NCBI GenBank assembly: GCA_051009015.1
Contig: JBPCWZ010000020.1
Coordinates: 1-13,137 of the forward strand
Direction of reading: 5' to 3'
Source: JAHRAH01 sp051009015
GTDB lineage: Bacteria; Pseudomonadota; Gammaproteobacteria; Tethybacterales; Persebacteraceae
Length of the DNA: 13,137 nt
Positions 13,113 through 13,137 of the stretch are shown in pieces. How positions within the stretch are numbered: the first letter of the stretch is position 1; the number at the start of each line of letters is the position of its first letter. A program made the translations under genes and the position numbers. Under the pieces are notes generated by a model, which did not search any database, had not been told where the DNA came from, and worked only from the letters and a program-made list of their open reading frames with translations.

Positions 13113-13137
13113 CGTCATTCCCGCGTAGGCGGTAATC
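13113..13137. repeat. Short palindromic repeat, last copy, cut by window end
   Basis: CGTCATTCCCGCGTAGGCGG then TAATC. It belongs to the same family as the copy at 26-57, including the shared flank GCCCCTTTCGTCATTC. It lies upstream of valS, and its right end may continue beyond the window. Confidence 0.65.

Overview
The window reads as a stretch of bacterial chromosome, most likely from a gammaproteobacterium or a close relative. That assignment rests on gene types only (an oligopeptidase A-type M3 peptidase, L-aspartate oxidase NadB, bacterial CysS and ValS); no rRNA or other lineage marker is present and I do not name a genus. The coding DNA is fairly GC-rich, and gaps between genes are full of short palindromic repeats built on GTCATTCC...GGAATC.

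Layout. (1) 1-1810, plus strand: an accessory segment with an ankyrin-repeat protein carrying an odd double-hydrophobic N-terminus, then a 64-residue protein of unknown function, each followed by a hairpin terminator. (2) 1806-2427: no intact gene. It holds a good sigma-70-type promoter with no gene behind it, two mutually exclusive hairpins, a 68-bp palindrome with a T-run, a small minus-strand coding remnant, and a 257-bp element with ~65-bp terminal inverted repeats that ends exactly at the prlC stop codon. (3) 2428-5118: housekeeping genes on the minus strand, prlC and apt, with a plus-strand tRNA-Arg(CCG) between them. (4) 5242-6858: a plus-strand gene fusing a beta-class DNA methyltransferase to an HNH nuclease. 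It is bracketed by inverted copies of the short palindromic repeat that share 23 identical bases. (5) 6861-13058, minus strand: a probable operon valS - mini-b561-like membrane protein - nadB - cysS, with a nadB start that overlaps the upstream gene and a TGATG nadB/cysS junction.

How the genes work together. valS and cysS charge tRNAs, apt salvages adenine, prlC degrades peptides and nadB starts de novo NAD synthesis; these are ordinary core functions. The unusual parts are the methyltransferase-HNH gene sitting between core genes, the extra CPFSG...FCNSGC domain at the C-terminus of NadB, the two-helix b561-like protein coupled to nadB, and the ankyrin/64-residue accessory pair. I see no CRISPR array, rRNA, integrase or transposase gene. 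I cannot claim a proven new system; the NadB fusion plus its coupled membrane protein, and the methyltransferase-HNH cassette, are the best candidates.
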